Shown: positions 19,807 through 31,705 of the stretch, one piece after another
Numbering within the stretch: position 1 is the first letter of the stretch
Layout: every line of letters starts with the position of its first letter
Assembly (NCBI GenBank): GCA_018332375.1
Contig: BOPV01000001.1
Span: forward strand, 2,046,001-2,110,000
DNA: 64,000 nucleotides
Origin: Roseiterribacter gracilis
GTDB taxonomy: Bacteria > Pseudomonadota > Alphaproteobacteria > BOG-932 > Roseiterribacteraceae
Reading direction: 5' to 3'
Made by a program: the position numbers and the translations under genes
The notes under the pieces: model-generated
What the model was told of the DNA's origin: nothing
The model's input: only the letters and a program-made list of their open reading frames with translations
Database searches by the model: none

Positions 19807-21450
19807 ATGATCAACGTCCGCGTTCCGGAAGCCGAAATGAGTCTGCAGCCCCGTATCACCGTCATCGGTGTTGGTGGCGCGGGCGGCAACGCCGTCGGCA
19901 ACATGATCCGCTCCAACCTCGAAGGTGTGGAGTTCCTGGTGTGCAACACCGACGCGCAGGCGCTTCGCGGCTCGGCCGCGGAACGCAAGCTGCAGCTCGG
20001 CCTCAACATCACGCGCGGCCTGGGCGCCGGCTCGAAGCCGGAAGTCGGCCGTGCCGCTGCCGAAGAAGCGCTCGACGATATTCTCGAATATCTCGAAGGC
20101 TCGAACATGGTGTTCATCACCGCCGGCATGGGCGGTGGCACGGGTTCGGGTGCAGCCCCGGTGATCGCGCGCGCCGCGCGTGAGCACGGAATCCTGACCG
20201 TCGGCGTGGTGACCAAGCCCTTCCAGTTCGAAGGCGCGCACCGGATGAAGAACGCCGAACGCGCCATCGACGAGCTGCAGCAGTTCGTCGACACGCTGAT
20301 CGTGATTCCGAACCAGAATCTGTTCCGCATCGCCAACGAAAAGACGACCTTCGCCGACGCCTTCAAAATGGCCGACGAAGTGCTGCATTCGGGCGTGCGC
20401 GGTGTCACCGACCTGATGGTGATGCCGGGCCTGATCAATCTCGACTTCGCCGACATCCGCACCGTGATGAGCGAGATGGGCAAGGCGATGATGGGTACCG
20501 GTGAGGCCGAAGGCCAACGCCGCGCCATCGACGCCGCCGAAGCCGCGATCTCGAACCCGCTGCTCGACGAAGTTTCGTTGAAGGGCGCCAAGGCGATGTT
20601 GATCAACATCACCGCCGGCATGGACATCGCGTTGTTCGAAGTCGACGAAGCGGTGAACCGCGTGCGCGCCGAAGTCGATCCGGACGCCAACGTGATTTTC
20701 GGTTCGACCTTCGACCAGTCGATGGAAGGCCGCCTGCGCGTGTCGGTCGTCGCAACCGGCATCGACGCCGCGTTGATGACGCAGACCCGCCCGGTTGCGC
20801 CGACTCTGTCGGTGATTTCGAACGGTGCGCGCAAGGCCGCGACCGGTTTCGCCCCCGGCCTGTCGGCCGCGGTCGCCGCCGCGTCGATGCAAGGTGCGAC
20901 CCATGCAATGCCTTCGGTAACCATGACCGCGACGGCGCTGCAGTTGGATCCCCAGCCGATGACCCCTGTCGCCATGCAGGTCGAAGTGCCGGTCGCTGCC
21001 CCGGTGGTTGCCGAGCCGGTTGTGGCGGAAGCCGCCCCGGTCGAAGCCGTTGCCCCGGTCGCGCCCGCTGCCCCGGCCTTCATCCCGCCGGCCGCGATCA
21101 GCGCCGGTCCGCGTCCGACCGTTGCCGCTCCGGCAGCAGCCCGGGCCGAACCGATGGCCGAAGCCGAACTGCTCAACGCCAAGCCGGTCCCGCCGGTGGC
21201 GCCGAAACGGTCGAGCCTGTTCAAGACCGCGCTCGGTATCGGCAAGCCGGCCCCGGCCCCGACCGTGTCGCGCGCTGAACCGACCCTGCCGAGCATGCCG
21301 GCCCCGGCAGTTGCCCCGGCCCCGGCCAGCCCGCCAGCCATTCCGGCCCAGAGCCGGCTGTCGATCGACCCGCAGGTGCGGGTGAAGCCGGCCCAGGAGA
21401 GCGACGACCTGCTCGACATCCCGGCCTTCCTGCGTCGCCAGGCAAACTAA
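19807..21450 (+). CDS. ftsZ: Cell division GTPase FtsZ
   Basis: A 547-residue tubulin homologue that forms the Z ring. The GTPase domain begins [14 protein letters not shown], and the tubulin signature [10 protein letters not shown] lies at about residue 107. The polymerising core ends near residue 320. A long linker of about 190 residues, rich in Ala, Pro and Val with many VAPV/PAPA repeats, leads to the conserved C-terminal [12 protein letters not shown] peptide that binds FtsA. Long linkers are usual in alphaproteobacterial FtsZ. The gene is followed directly by a strong terminator. Confidence 0.98.
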   Translation: MINVRVPEAEMSLQPRITVIGVGGAGGNAVGNMIRSNLEGVEFLVCNTDAQALRGSAAERKLQLGLNITRGLGAGSKPEVGRAAAEEALDDILEYLEGSNMVFITAGMGGGTGSGAAPVIARAAREHGILTVGVVTKPFQFEGAHRMKNAERAIDELQQFVDTLIVIPNQNLFRIANEKTTFADAFKMADEVLHSGVRGVTDLMVMPGLINLDFADIRTVMSEMGKAMMGTGEAEGQRRAIDAAEAAISNPLLDEVSLKGAKAMLINITAGMDIALFEVDEAVNRVRAEVDPDANVIFGSTFDQSMEGRLRVSVVATGIDAALMTQTRPVAPTLSVISNGARKAATGFAPGLSAAVAAASMQGATHAMPSVTMTATALQLDPQPMTPVAMQVEVPVAAPVVAEPVVAEAAPVEAVAPVAPAAPAFIPPAAISAGPRPTVAAPAAARAEPMAEAELLNAKPVPPVAPKRSSLFKTALGIGKPAPAPTVSRAEPTLPSMPAPAVAPAPASPPAIPAQSRLSIDPQVRVKPAQESDDLLDIPAFLRRQAN

Positions 21451-21478
21451 ACGATACAGTCTGAAACACGACTTTTAG

Positions 21479-21507
21479 GGGCGACCGCGAGGTCGCCCTT
21501 TTCTTTT
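21479..21507 (+). terminator. Rho-independent terminator after ftsZ
   Basis: Perfect 8-bp stem GGGCGACC/GGTCGCCC with a GCGA tetraloop, followed by TTTTCTTTT. It lies 28 bases after the ftsZ stop and marks the end of the dcw transcription unit. Confidence 0.93.
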
Positions 21508-21659
21508 GTGAATCAGGCGCTTAGCGGGCGTAACAATCGGTAGGAAAACGTGATTTTCCGCAGCGCAGGATGAGGCCTATCTCGCGGGTTGAACGCAGGG
21601 TCAGCCGGGACTCAAAACCCGGTCGAACGGCCCACAAGAAGAACCCAAGGATCTTCCAA

Positions 21660-22571
21660 ATGCCTGCCGCCCGTCAGATCACGCTCAAGAGCGCAATCGA
21701 CTGCTCCGGCGTCGGACTCCATAGCGGAGCCCGCGTGCGGCTCGAGCTCCATCCCGCCCCGGCCGACGCCGGCATCCGCTTCATCCGCACTGACCTCGCG
21801 GGCGAAGCAGCGATCTTGCCGGCCCGTTGGGATGCGGTGGTCGACACCAAGCTTTGCACCGTGCTCGGCAACCAGGCCGGCACGACGATCGGCACGATCG
21901 AACATCTGATGGCGGCGCTGGCCGGCCTCGGGATCGATAACGCCGAGATCCGCCTCGACGGTCCGGAAGTGCCGATCATGGACGGCTCGTCGGAAGCCTT
22001 CGTATTTCTGCTGGAATGCGCCGGCACCGTCGAACAGGACGCGCCCAAGCGCGCCATCGAAGTGCTGCAACGTATCTCGGTCGGCGACGACAAGGCGGGC
22101 GCTTCGATCATGCCGGCCGCGACGGCCTCGTTCGAGTTCACCATCGATTTCCGCTCGGCCGCGATCGGCCGCCAGGAACGCATCTATCGCCCGGCGCCCG
22201 GCGCCTTCAAGCGCGAGCTGTCGCGTGCCCGCACCTTCGGCTTTGTCGAAGAAGTCGATCAGCTGCGTCGCATCGGCCTGGCGCGCGGCGCCTCGCTCGA
22301 CAACGCGGTCGGCATTTCGGGCGACAAGGTCCTGAACATCGGCGGCCTGCGCTATGCCGACGAATTCGTGCGCCACAAGCTGCTGGACGCGATCGGCGAC
22401 CTGGCGCTGGCCGGCATGCCGCTGTTGGGCCGCTTCCACGGCCACCGCGCCGGACATGCGGTCAACAACCAGCTCCTGCGGGCACTGTTGGCCAAGCCCG
22501 ACGCCTGGACGGTGGTCGAGCTGCCGGCGGCCGAAGAGGCCCGGTTCGAGCAGGTCCGCGCCAGCGCCTGA
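21660..22571 (+). CDS. lpxC: UDP-3-O-acyl-GlcNAc deacetylase
   Basis: LpxC, 303 aa, the zinc enzyme of the committed step of lipid A synthesis, so the organism should make lipopolysaccharide. EHLMAAL carries zinc ligand His82; HKLLDAIGD carries His239 and Asp243 (E. coli numbering His79, His238, Asp242). The GLHSG and PIMDGSS motifs are also present. ATG 21660 starts directly at the family-like [12 protein letters not shown]; an extension to 21570 lacks homology features. It stands alone between two hairpin terminators, with a 150-nt leader that carries the small palindrome GGAAAA/TTTTCC at 21543-21559. Confidence 0.97.
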   Translation: MPAARQITLKSAIDCSGVGLHSGARVRLELHPAPADAGIRFIRTDLAGEAAILPARWDAVVDTKLCTVLGNQAGTTIGTIEHLMAALAGLGIDNAEIRLDGPEVPIMDGSSEAFVFLLECAGTVEQDAPKRAIEVLQRISVGDDKAGASIMPAATASFEFTIDFRSAAIGRQERIYRPAPGAFKRELSRARTFGFVEEVDQLRRIGLARGASLDNAVGISGDKVLNIGGLRYADEFVRHKLLDAIGDLALAGMPLLGRFHGHRAGHAVNNQLLRALLAKPDAWTVVELPAAEEARFEQVRASA

Positions 22572-22594
22572 TTTGTGCAGAAATTCCAGCGTGA

Positions 22595-22627
22595 ATGGCC
22601 GGGTCCCCCCGGCCATTTGCGTTTCTA
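22595..22627 (+). terminator. Hairpin terminator after lpxC
   Basis: Perfect 9-bp stem ATGGCCGGG (22595-22603) with CCCGGCCAT (22608-22616), 4-nt loop, followed by a moderately T-rich tail TTGCGTTTCT. It begins 23 bases after the lpxC stop. Confidence 0.75.
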
Positions 22628-22634
22628 GGCCGCG

Positions 22635-22665
22635 TTGCTAGGCCCACCGGGCCCCGTGCTATACA
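22635..22665 (+). promoter_or_regulatory. Possible bamD promoter
   Basis: TTGCTA (22635-22640) and TATACA (22660-22665) separated by 19 bases, between the lpxC terminator and the bamD start at 22698. The spacing is longer than ideal, so this is only a candidate. Confidence 0.3.
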
Positions 22666-22697
22666 TCCCGCCTTCCGCTCGACCTGTTGGATTCCCG

Positions 22698-23519
22698 ATG
22701 CTCGCTCGTCGTCTTCTGCCCGCGCTTCTGTTGACTGCTGCCCTGGCCGCCTGCTCGTCCGATGACAAGCTGACCCAGGTCGAGAAGCCGGTCGGTACGC
22801 TCTACAACGATGCGTTCACCGAAATGCACGACGAGAATTATCGTCGGGCGGCGGCTCTGTTCGACGAAGTCGAGCGCCAGCATCCGTATTCGCAGTGGGC
22901 GACGCGCGCACAGTTGATGGCCGCCTTCGCGCACTATCAGAATTTGAAATATGACGACGCCATCGTGGCGCTGGATCGCTTCATTCAGCTGCATCCGGGC
23001 TACGAGAATGTCGACTACGCCTATTACCTGAAGGCGATCTGCTACTACGAACAGATCACCGACATTCGTCGCGACCAGAAGATGACCGAGCTTGCGCTCG
23101 ACTCGTTGAACGAAGTGACGCGCCGTTTCCCGGGTACGCCCTATGCGATCGACGCGGCGCGCAAGCTGCAGCTCGCGCGCGACCATCTGGCTGCCAAGTC
23201 GATGGAAATCGGTCGCTACTACCAGGAAAAGAAAATCTGGAACGCTGCGATCAATCGCTTCCGTGACGTGATCGACCGTTACCAGACGACGACCCACACG
23301 CCCGAAGCGCTGGAGCGTGTCGTCGAATGCTATCTCGCCCTCGGCCTGCGCGAAGAAGCGGTCAAGGCCGCGTCGGTGCTTGGCTACAACTATCCGGACA
23401 GTGAGTGGTATCGCGACGCCTATTCGCTCGTGAATAACGGCCGCACTGCACCCGATAGCGACAGCGGCAACAGCCGCGGCTGGTTTGGCCGCGCCTGGAA
23501 TTCTCTTTCGCCGTTCTAA
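22698..23519 (+). CDS. bamD: Outer membrane assembly lipoprotein BamD
   Basis: A 273-residue lipoprotein of the BAM complex that inserts beta-barrel proteins into the outer membrane. The signal peptide ends in a lipobox LAAC with lipidated Cys19. Five TPR-like helical hairpins follow, with the typical YNDAFTEM, PYSQWATRAQLM, HPGYENVDYAYYLKAICYY and RFPGTPYAIDA elements. ATG 22698 gives a proper signal peptide; the frame continues to 22635 without one. recN follows 19 bases after the stop. Confidence 0.95.
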   Translation: MLARRLLPALLLTAALAACSSDDKLTQVEKPVGTLYNDAFTEMHDENYRRAAALFDEVERQHPYSQWATRAQLMAAFAHYQNLKYDDAIVALDRFIQLHPGYENVDYAYYLKAICYYEQITDIRRDQKMTELALDSLNEVTRRFPGTPYAIDAARKLQLARDHLAAKSMEIGRYYQEKKIWNAAINRFRDVIDRYQTTTHTPEALERVVECYLALGLREEAVKAASVLGYNYPDSEWYRDAYSLVNNGRTAPDSDSGNSRGWFGRAWNSLSPF

Positions 23520-23538
23520 TCGGTCGAGCGGCGGCGCC

Positions 23539-25200
23539 ATGCTGACCGCGCTGTCGATCCGCGACGTCGTTCTGATCGAACGACTCGACCTCGTGTTTGC
23601 GCCCGGCCTGACTGTGCTGACGGGCGAAACCGGCGCCGGTAAATCCATCTTGCTGGATGCGCTAGGTCTCGCACTTGGTGCGAGAGCCGAGGCTGGGCTG
23701 GTGCGCAACGGCGCGACACAAGCGACCGTCACCGCCGAATTCGATCTGCCGAAAACCCATCCCGCACGCGCGCTGCTGGCCGAACAAGACATTACCCCGT
23801 CCGACGACACGCTGGTCGTGCGCCGCACCTTGGGAAGCGACGGGCGCAGCCGCGCCTTCATCGACGACCAACCGGTTGGCGTCGGCCTGCTGAAAAAACT
23901 CGGCGCGTCGCTGATCGAAGTGCACGGCCAGTTCGACGCGCACGCGCTGTTCGACAGCGAAACCCACCGCGAAATTCTCGACGCGCATGGCCGTCTGACT
24001 GGTGACGTCGCGAACGTCGCCAACGCTTGGGGGGCGTGGAAAGAAGCGCGCGACGCGCACCAGAAAGCCAAGACAGACGCCGACCGCGCCCGCGCCCACG
24101 AACAAGAGCTGCGCGATCACCTCGAAACACTGACCGCGCTGGCGCCCAAAGACGGCGAAGCTGCAAAGCTGATGGCGCAGCGCGCGACGTTGCAGCACCA
24201 CGACTTGTTGGTTCAGGCGCTGCAAGCAGCGGAAGCAGAGCTCGTGGGTGCGCGCGGTGCGCAGCCGGCAATCGAACGGGCGCGTCGCGGCCTGGATCGT
24301 GCTGCCGACAAAGTTGGCGCGCCGCTGGATTCGGCACGGCAGGCGTTGGACCGCGCGCAAGCCGAACTCGACGAGGCGATCGGCGCGCTGCACACGATCG
24401 GCGCCAGCCTGGATCCGGCCGACGCGTCGCTGGAAAAAGTCGACGACCGTCTGCACGACCTGAAAACCCACGCGCGCCGCCACGGCGTCGAACCCGACGC
24501 ATTGCCGGCATTGGTCGAACGGCTACAAAGAGAACTAGCGCTGGTCGAAGGCGGCGGTGCTGCAATCGACAAGCTCGCCAAAGCCGAGCAAGTCGCGCGC
24601 GCTGCCTATGTCGACGCCGCGACGTCGCTGTCAGCCAAGCGCGCAGCGGCAGCCAAGAAACTCGACAAGGCGGTCGCTGCCGAATTGCCGCCGCTGAAAC
24701 TCGAGAAGGCGCGCTTCGCAACCGAGCTCGACCTGTTGCCCGAAAGCGACTGGGGACCGAACGGGCGCGAACGCGCTGTGTTCGCGGTCGCGACCAATCC
24801 GGGCCAGAAGCTTGGGCCGCTGGCCAAGATCGCATCGGGCGGTGAGTTGGCGCGGTTTCTTCTCGCGCTCAAAGTGGTTCTTGCCGGTGTCGGCAGTGCG
24901 CGCACCTTGGTCTTCGACGAAGTCGATGCCGGTGTCGGCGGCGCGACCGCCGATGCAGTCGGCGAGCGGCTAAACCGGCTTGCAGAACAGGCGCAGGTGC
25001 TGGTCGTGACCCATAGTCCGCAAGTCGCAGCGCGCGGCGCAATTCATCTGCGCGTCGAAAAAGGCGGCAAGACCAAAGTCGCAACCAACGTGGTGACGTT
25101 GGACGACACTGGCCGCCGCGAAGAAGTAGCGCGCATGTTGTCGGGCGCGGTCGTGACCGACGAAGCCCGCGCGCAGGCCAAGCGTTTGATGAACACATGA
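23539..25200 (+). CDS. recN: DNA repair protein RecN
   Basis: A 553-residue SMC-like ATPase used in double-strand-break repair. The Walker A motif GETGAGKS starts at residue 29. A long coiled coil rich in Ala, Glu and Arg follows, interrupted by the hinge-like middle, then the ABC signature IASGGELAR and Walker B LVFDEVDAGVGG, and VTHSPQVAA. The length matches the family. Downstream comes a repeat element and then ligA, an order common in alphaproteobacteria. Confidence 0.96.
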   Translation: MLTALSIRDVVLIERLDLVFAPGLTVLTGETGAGKSILLDALGLALGARAEAGLVRNGATQATVTAEFDLPKTHPARALLAEQDITPSDDTLVVRRTLGSDGRSRAFIDDQPVGVGLLKKLGASLIEVHGQFDAHALFDSETHREILDAHGRLTGDVANVANAWGAWKEARDAHQKAKTDADRARAHEQELRDHLETLTALAPKDGEAAKLMAQRATLQHHDLLVQALQAAEAELVGARGAQPAIERARRGLDRAADKVGAPLDSARQALDRAQAELDEAIGALHTIGASLDPADASLEKVDDRLHDLKTHARRHGVEPDALPALVERLQRELALVEGGGAAIDKLAKAEQVARAAYVDAATSLSAKRAAAAKKLDKAVAAELPPLKLEKARFATELDLLPESDWGPNGRERAVFAVATNPGQKLGPLAKIASGGELARFLLALKVVLAGVGSARTLVFDEVDAGVGGATADAVGERLNRLAEQAQVLVVTHSPQVAARGAIHLRVEKGGKTKVATNVVTLDDTGRREEVARMLSGAVVTDEARAQAKRLMNT

Positions 25201-25212
25201 TGTGCCTCCTCT

Positions 25213-28055
<2,843 letters not shown>

Positions 28056-28070
28056 GAAGGACAGCGCAAC

Positions 28071-28748
28071 ATGATCACCCTGTTCGGCGAAGGACGTGGC
28101 TTCCGGGTCGTCTGGTTGCTGGAAGAGATGGAGCTTCCCTATCGGCTGCGGCCGGTGGATCTGCTGGCCGGCGTCGAGAACGACACCGAGTTTCTTGCTG
28201 TCAATCCGGCCGGATTTATTCCGGCGCTCCAGGACGGCGACGTCACGATGGTCGAGTCGATTGCGATTATGGAGTATTTAATCGCGCGCTACGGGCCGAC
28301 ACCGCTCGCGCCGGATCCGCACGATCCAACTTTCCCAGCCTATCAACAGTTCCTGCATCTCGGCGAAGCCGGTCTTGCCGCCTCGCTGTATTTCGTGACC
28401 GGAGCCCGCCGCCTCGCGCCCGAAGCCGAGCGCGACAATTGGAGCGCGCGGCAGGCGCTGCGCGTGTTCGAGAGCCGGCGTGGCGTGGTGAAGCGACAGC
28501 TCGCGCGCACGCCCTATCTCGCCGGCGATACCTTCACCGCCGCTGATATTTCGGTGGCCTACGCGCTTTTGTCGGCCCGACGCAGCGGCGTCATGACGTT
28601 CGACGAGGTGGAAGAGGCCTATGTCGCGCGCACCACCGAACGCGCCGGGTACAAGCGGACGATGGCGGCCTGTCACGCCACGCGCGGGTGGGACGAATCC
28701 GTGTTCGGCCGCAAGGACGACGCTGGATCCGCGCCTGCGCGGGGATGA
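28071..28748 (+). CDS. Glutathione S-transferase family protein
   Basis: A 225-residue protein with an N-terminal thioredoxin-like GST domain (MITLFGEGRGFRVVWLLEE, NPAGFIPALQDGD, VESIAIMEYL) and a C-terminal all-helical domain with PYLAGDTFTAADISVAYAL. It probably conjugates glutathione to electrophiles or acts as a glutathione-dependent reductase; the substrate is unknown. SD AAGGA lies 8-12 bases upstream. The last codons (from about RKDDAGS) run into a degenerate family A repeat, so the natural C terminus has been replaced or extended by repeat sequence. Confidence 0.88.
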   Translation: MITLFGEGRGFRVVWLLEEMELPYRLRPVDLLAGVENDTEFLAVNPAGFIPALQDGDVTMVESIAIMEYLIARYGPTPLAPDPHDPTFPAYQQFLHLGEAGLAASLYFVTGARRLAPEAERDNWSARQALRVFESRRGVVKRQLARTPYLAGDTFTAADISVAYALLSARRSGVMTFDEVEEAYVARTTERAGYKRTMAACHATRGWDESVFGRKDDAGSAPARG

Positions 28749-28768
28749 CGAACGCGTTCGCGTTCGTC
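28747..28768. terminator. Perfect palindrome joining two convergent stop codons
   Basis: GACGAACGCG and its reverse complement with a TT centre (22 bp, no mismatch). The GST stop (28746-28748) enters the left arm and the minus-strand GntR gene stop (28767-28769) enters the right arm. It probably folds as a bidirectional hairpin; no T-run follows on either strand. Confidence 0.6.
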
Positions 28769-29441
28769 AATTCTGCAGCAGCTTCAGCCGCGCGCGTAGC
28801 GCTTCGCGAATATGGGCGCGCGCCAGGTCTTCGGCCTTGTCGGCGTCGCGCGCTTCGATCGCGTCGATGATGCCGCGATGTTCCTTGGCCGCGATGGCCG
28901 GGCGGCCTTTGACGCTGAAGGTCGTCTGGCCCAGCAGCGCGATCCCGTCCTGCATCTCCTGCAGCGCCGCGTCGAGATAGCGGTTGCGCGCGGCGCGGAA
29001 CACCGCTTCGTGAAACTGGCGGTTGATGCGCGCCATCGCGCGCATATCGTCGAAATGTGCTTCGTACGCAGCCTCGATGTCGCGCAGCCCGTGGATCTCC
29101 GGCTGCGACGCATGTTGCGCGGCGAGACGCGCAGCCGCCCCTTCGAGAATTTCGCGCATCGCGTAGAGTTCGAGAATCTCGGACATGGTCAGGCTGCGCA
29201 CGACCAGGCCGCGCGCGCCGGCTGGCTGCACGAATCCCTTCGCAGCCAGACGGCCGAAGGCTTCGCGCACGGGTGTGCGGCTGACGTTCAGTCGCTGCGC
29301 CACTTCTTCTTCGCGCAAACGATCGCCCGGCCGGTAGACGCCGTCACGCAGACCTTGCGACAGCGCCTGGTACACCGCTTCGCTACGGCTTTGGCCGTTG
29401 CCTTCGATCAGCTTGAACGCAGTCTTTTTTGCGGTCGCCAT
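28767..29441 (-). CDS. GntR-family (FadR/FCD) transcriptional regulator
   Basis: A 224-residue regulator. The N-terminal winged helix is clear (GVYRPGDRLREEEVA, then NVSRTPVREAFGRLAAKGFV near residue 55), and the rest is an all-helical FCD ligand domain with the metal/carboxylate-binding HFDDMRAMARINRQFHEAVF segment. FCD regulators usually sense organic acids. Its start overlaps the stop of the Ldh2-type dehydrogenase by one base, so it is co-transcribed with it and probably controls the divergent tcu genes through the palindrome at 30555-30569. Confidence 0.92.
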   Translation of the reverse strand: MATAKKTAFKLIEGNGQSRSEAVYQALSQGLRDGVYRPGDRLREEEVAQRLNVSRTPVREAFGRLAAKGFVQPAGARGLVVRSLTMSEILELYAMREILEGAAARLAAQHASQPEIHGLRDIEAAYEAHFDDMRAMARINRQFHEAVFRAARNRYLDAALQEMQDGIALLGQTTFSVKGRPAIAAKEHRGIIDAIEARDADKAEDLARAHIREALRARLKLLQN

Positions 29442-30508
29442 TACGCAACCTTCGTACGCATCACGGGCGGCACGTCAACCTGCACAGCGTCGGCTTCGGC
29501 AACCACCGTTGCCAGTTCTTCGGCGTCGAGCGGAATGCCCTCGGCCCGCCGTTTTACCGCCATGCGCGATTCGGGTTCGCCCGGCAGCAGGATTTCTTCG
29601 ACGCCCTGCGCGCGGCGCCCGCCTTTGGCGCGGTTTGCGAGATCGGTCATGCGCGCGGACAACTCTGCGCGCGAAATAAACAGGTCGGGCTTCAGCGCCA
29701 GGAAACAGTGGCCGACATTCTGCGGCTGTTCGAAATCGACATACTGGTTGCGCACTTCGCCGCCAAAGGCAGCGCCCGACAACACGCCGGCCAGAATTTC
29801 CATCATCAAAGACAGCGCGCTGCCTTTGACGCCGGCCGCGGGCAGCACAACGCCGTCATAGCCCGCTTTTGCATCGGTGGTCGGGCGGCCTTCCGCGTCG
29901 AGCGCCCAACCTTCGGGGATCGGTTCGCCGCGTTGCATCGCGCGGCGGATCTTGCCGCGCGCCACCACCGACATCGCCATGTCGATCACCACCGGCGGCT
30001 CGCCGGGCGCAGCAAAAGCGAACGGGCTGGTGCCGAGAAACGCGTCGCGCCCGCCCCAGATCGGCATGGCTGGCGATGCGTTGGTGAAGGCGAAGGCGCA
30101 GAAGCCCGCATCGAGCGCCTGCAGCAGATAGCTCGCGGCCATGCCGTAATGGGTGGAGCGATGGGCCAGCACCAGCCCGACGCCATGCACGTCGGCGATC
30201 TCCAGCGCCAGATCCATCGCGCGCGTGCCGACGACGAAGCCGAGCCCGTTATCGCCATCGATCCGCGCTGCAACCGTCAACGCCCGTTCGGTCGTCAGCG
30301 ACGGCGTTGGATTGACCAGCTTGCGCCGCAGGCGTTCGGTATAAATCGGAATGCGCCCGACACCATGCGAAGCGACGCCCCGCAAATCGGCGTCAACCAG
30401 ACAGGCCGCAACGCGCTGGGCGTCGGGACGCGGCACGCCGTGGGCTGCGAAAATTTCGGCCGTGACGTGGTGCAGCAACGGAGCCGGTACGTGGACGTTT
30501 ATGGACAG
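29441..30508 (-). CDS. Malate/L-lactate dehydrogenase family (Ldh2) oxidoreductase
   Basis: A 355-residue NAD(P)-dependent dehydrogenase of the Ldh_2 family, which includes malate, sulfolactate, ureidoglycolate and diketogulonate dehydrogenases. Typical motifs are ASHGVGRIPIY, the catalytic His segment HRSTHYGMA, and GTSPFAFAAP. The start is unusual: CTG at 30508 has an ideal SD (GGGGAGG, 30514-30520, 5 bases away) and gives MSINVHVPAPLLHH, a normal family N terminus. The only in-frame ATG is at 30586 and would lie next to the GntR operator and add 26 unrelated residues. The substrate is probably a 2-hydroxy acid linked to the tcu pathway, by inference from the neighbours. Confidence 0.85.
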   Translation of the reverse strand: MSINVHVPAPLLHHVTAEIFAAHGVPRPDAQRVAACLVDADLRGVASHGVGRIPIYTERLRRKLVNPTPSLTTERALTVAARIDGDNGLGFVVGTRAMDLALEIADVHGVGLVLAHRSTHYGMAASYLLQALDAGFCAFAFTNASPAMPIWGGRDAFLGTSPFAFAAPGEPPVVIDMAMSVVARGKIRRAMQRGEPIPEGWALDAEGRPTTDAKAGYDGVVLPAAGVKGSALSLMMEILAGVLSGAAFGGEVRNQYVDFEQPQNVGHCFLALKPDLFISRAELSARMTDLANRAKGGRRAQGVEEILLPGEPESRMAVKRRAEGIPLDAEELATVVAEADAVQVDVPPVMRTKVA

Positions 30509-30554
30509 ATCTGCCTCCCCGGCGGAGCCTGGACTTGCCGCCCCGCGCTCTGCA

Positions 30555-30569
30555 TTGCATTGTATGCAA
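30555..30569. promoter_or_regulatory. GntR-type operator in the divergent control region
   Basis: Perfect palindrome TTGCAT-TGT-ATGCAA, the form typical of FadR/FCD GntR operators. It lies between the Ldh2-GntR operon (minus) and the ABC-tcu operon (plus), 45 bases before the plus-strand start and 47 bases before the preferred minus-strand CTG start. Confidence 0.7.
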
Positions 30570-30613
30570 AAATATACGCTGCGCAATTGGGCCGCGGCGC
30601 AAGGGAGACCGCG

Positions 30614-31705
30614 ATGAATCGAGCAATCGTTGCCGTTACGCTTGGCCTGTTCTGCGCTGTAGCGGCGAATGCCGCAGATGTGCCTGCGGGCTATCCTGCC
30701 GAGTACGCCAAGATTCTCGACGCCGCCGAGAAAGAAGGCCGCCTGGTGATCTACGCCAACACCGAGCAGTTTGCGGTCAATCCGATTCTCGAAGACTTCA
30801 AAGCGGCCTTCCCGAAAATTCAGGTCGACTATCTCGAACTGAAAGCCGCCGATCTCTACACGCGTGCCACCAGCGAAATCGCCGCCAACACGTTGAAGGC
30901 CGATTTCATCTGGTCGTCAGCGATGGACCTGCAATATCAGCTCGTCGACGAGAATGCGGTCGCGACCTATGCCTCGGTCGAGAAGCCCAACATGCCGAGC
31001 TGGGCGCTGTACAAAGATCAGCTCTACGGGGTCACGTTCGAACCGGTCGCCATCGTCTACAACAAGAAGCTGGTGCCCGAAGCCGACGTGCCGCAAACGC
31101 GCGACGCGTTTGCGAAGCTGCTCGAGACCAAGAAAGCCGACTATGTCGGCAAGGTCGCGATGTACGACCCGGAACGCAGCGGTCTCGGCTTTTTCGTAAT
31201 CAGCCACGATGCGCGCGTCGGCGACGGCATCTGGAAACTGGTCAAGGCGATGGGACCGACCAGCCCGAAACTCTATGTCGCGACCGGCCAGATGCTGGAG
31301 AAGGTCGGATCGGGCGAACATTCGATCGCTTACAACATCATCGGCCCGTATGCGCTGTTGAAGGCCGAGAAAGATCCCAACATCGGCATCGTGATGCCCA
31401 AGGACTACACGCAGATCCTGACGCGCATCGCGCTGATCCCGAAAGCGGCGCCGCATCCGAACGCGGGCAAAGTGTTCCTCGATTATCTTCTTTCCAAGCG
31501 TGGCCAGCAGGTCATCGCCGACAAGGCGCTGCTCTACTCGATCCGCGCCGACATTCAGGGCAAGGCGACGGCGGCGAAACTGATCGCCGACATGGGCGAT
31601 AAATTGAAGCCGATCGCAATCACGCCGGCGCTGCTCGACGATCTCGATCCGGCCAAGCGCCTGCCCTTCTACAAGAAGTTCAACAACGCGCTCGCGGGTA
31701 AATAA
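30614..31705 (+). CDS. ABC transporter substrate-binding protein (AfuA/SBP_bac_6 type)
   Basis: A 363-residue periplasmic binding protein with a Sec signal peptide (cleavage after about ANAADV). The sequence LVIYANTEQ, DFIWSSAMDLQ and YGVTFEPVAIVYNKKLV resemble the Fe3+/carboxylate-type binding proteins. Such proteins bind ferric iron or small anions; beside tcuA and tcuB it is more likely to deliver a tri- or dicarboxylate. SD AAGGGAGA lies 6-13 bases upstream. It overlaps the permease by one base. Confidence 0.85.
   Translation: MNRAIVAVTLGLFCAVAANAADVPAGYPAEYAKILDAAEKEGRLVIYANTEQFAVNPILEDFKAAFPKIQVDYLELKAADLYTRATSEIAANTLKADFIWSSAMDLQYQLVDENAVATYASVEKPNMPSWALYKDQLYGVTFEPVAIVYNKKLVPEADVPQTRDAFAKLLETKKADYVGKVAMYDPERSGLGFFVISHDARVGDGIWKLVKAMGPTSPKLYVATGQMLEKVGSGEHSIAYNIIGPYALLKAEKDPNIGIVMPKDYTQILTRIALIPKAAPHPNAGKVFLDYLLSKRGQQVIADKALLYSIRADIQGKATAAKLIADMGDKLKPIAITPALLDDLDPAKRLPFYKKFNNALAGK

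Noticed and set aside
29429..30613. N-terminal extension of the ABC binding-protein frame back to 29429
   Set aside because: It would run antisense through the Ldh2 gene and the operator; a proper signal peptide starts at ATG 30614.
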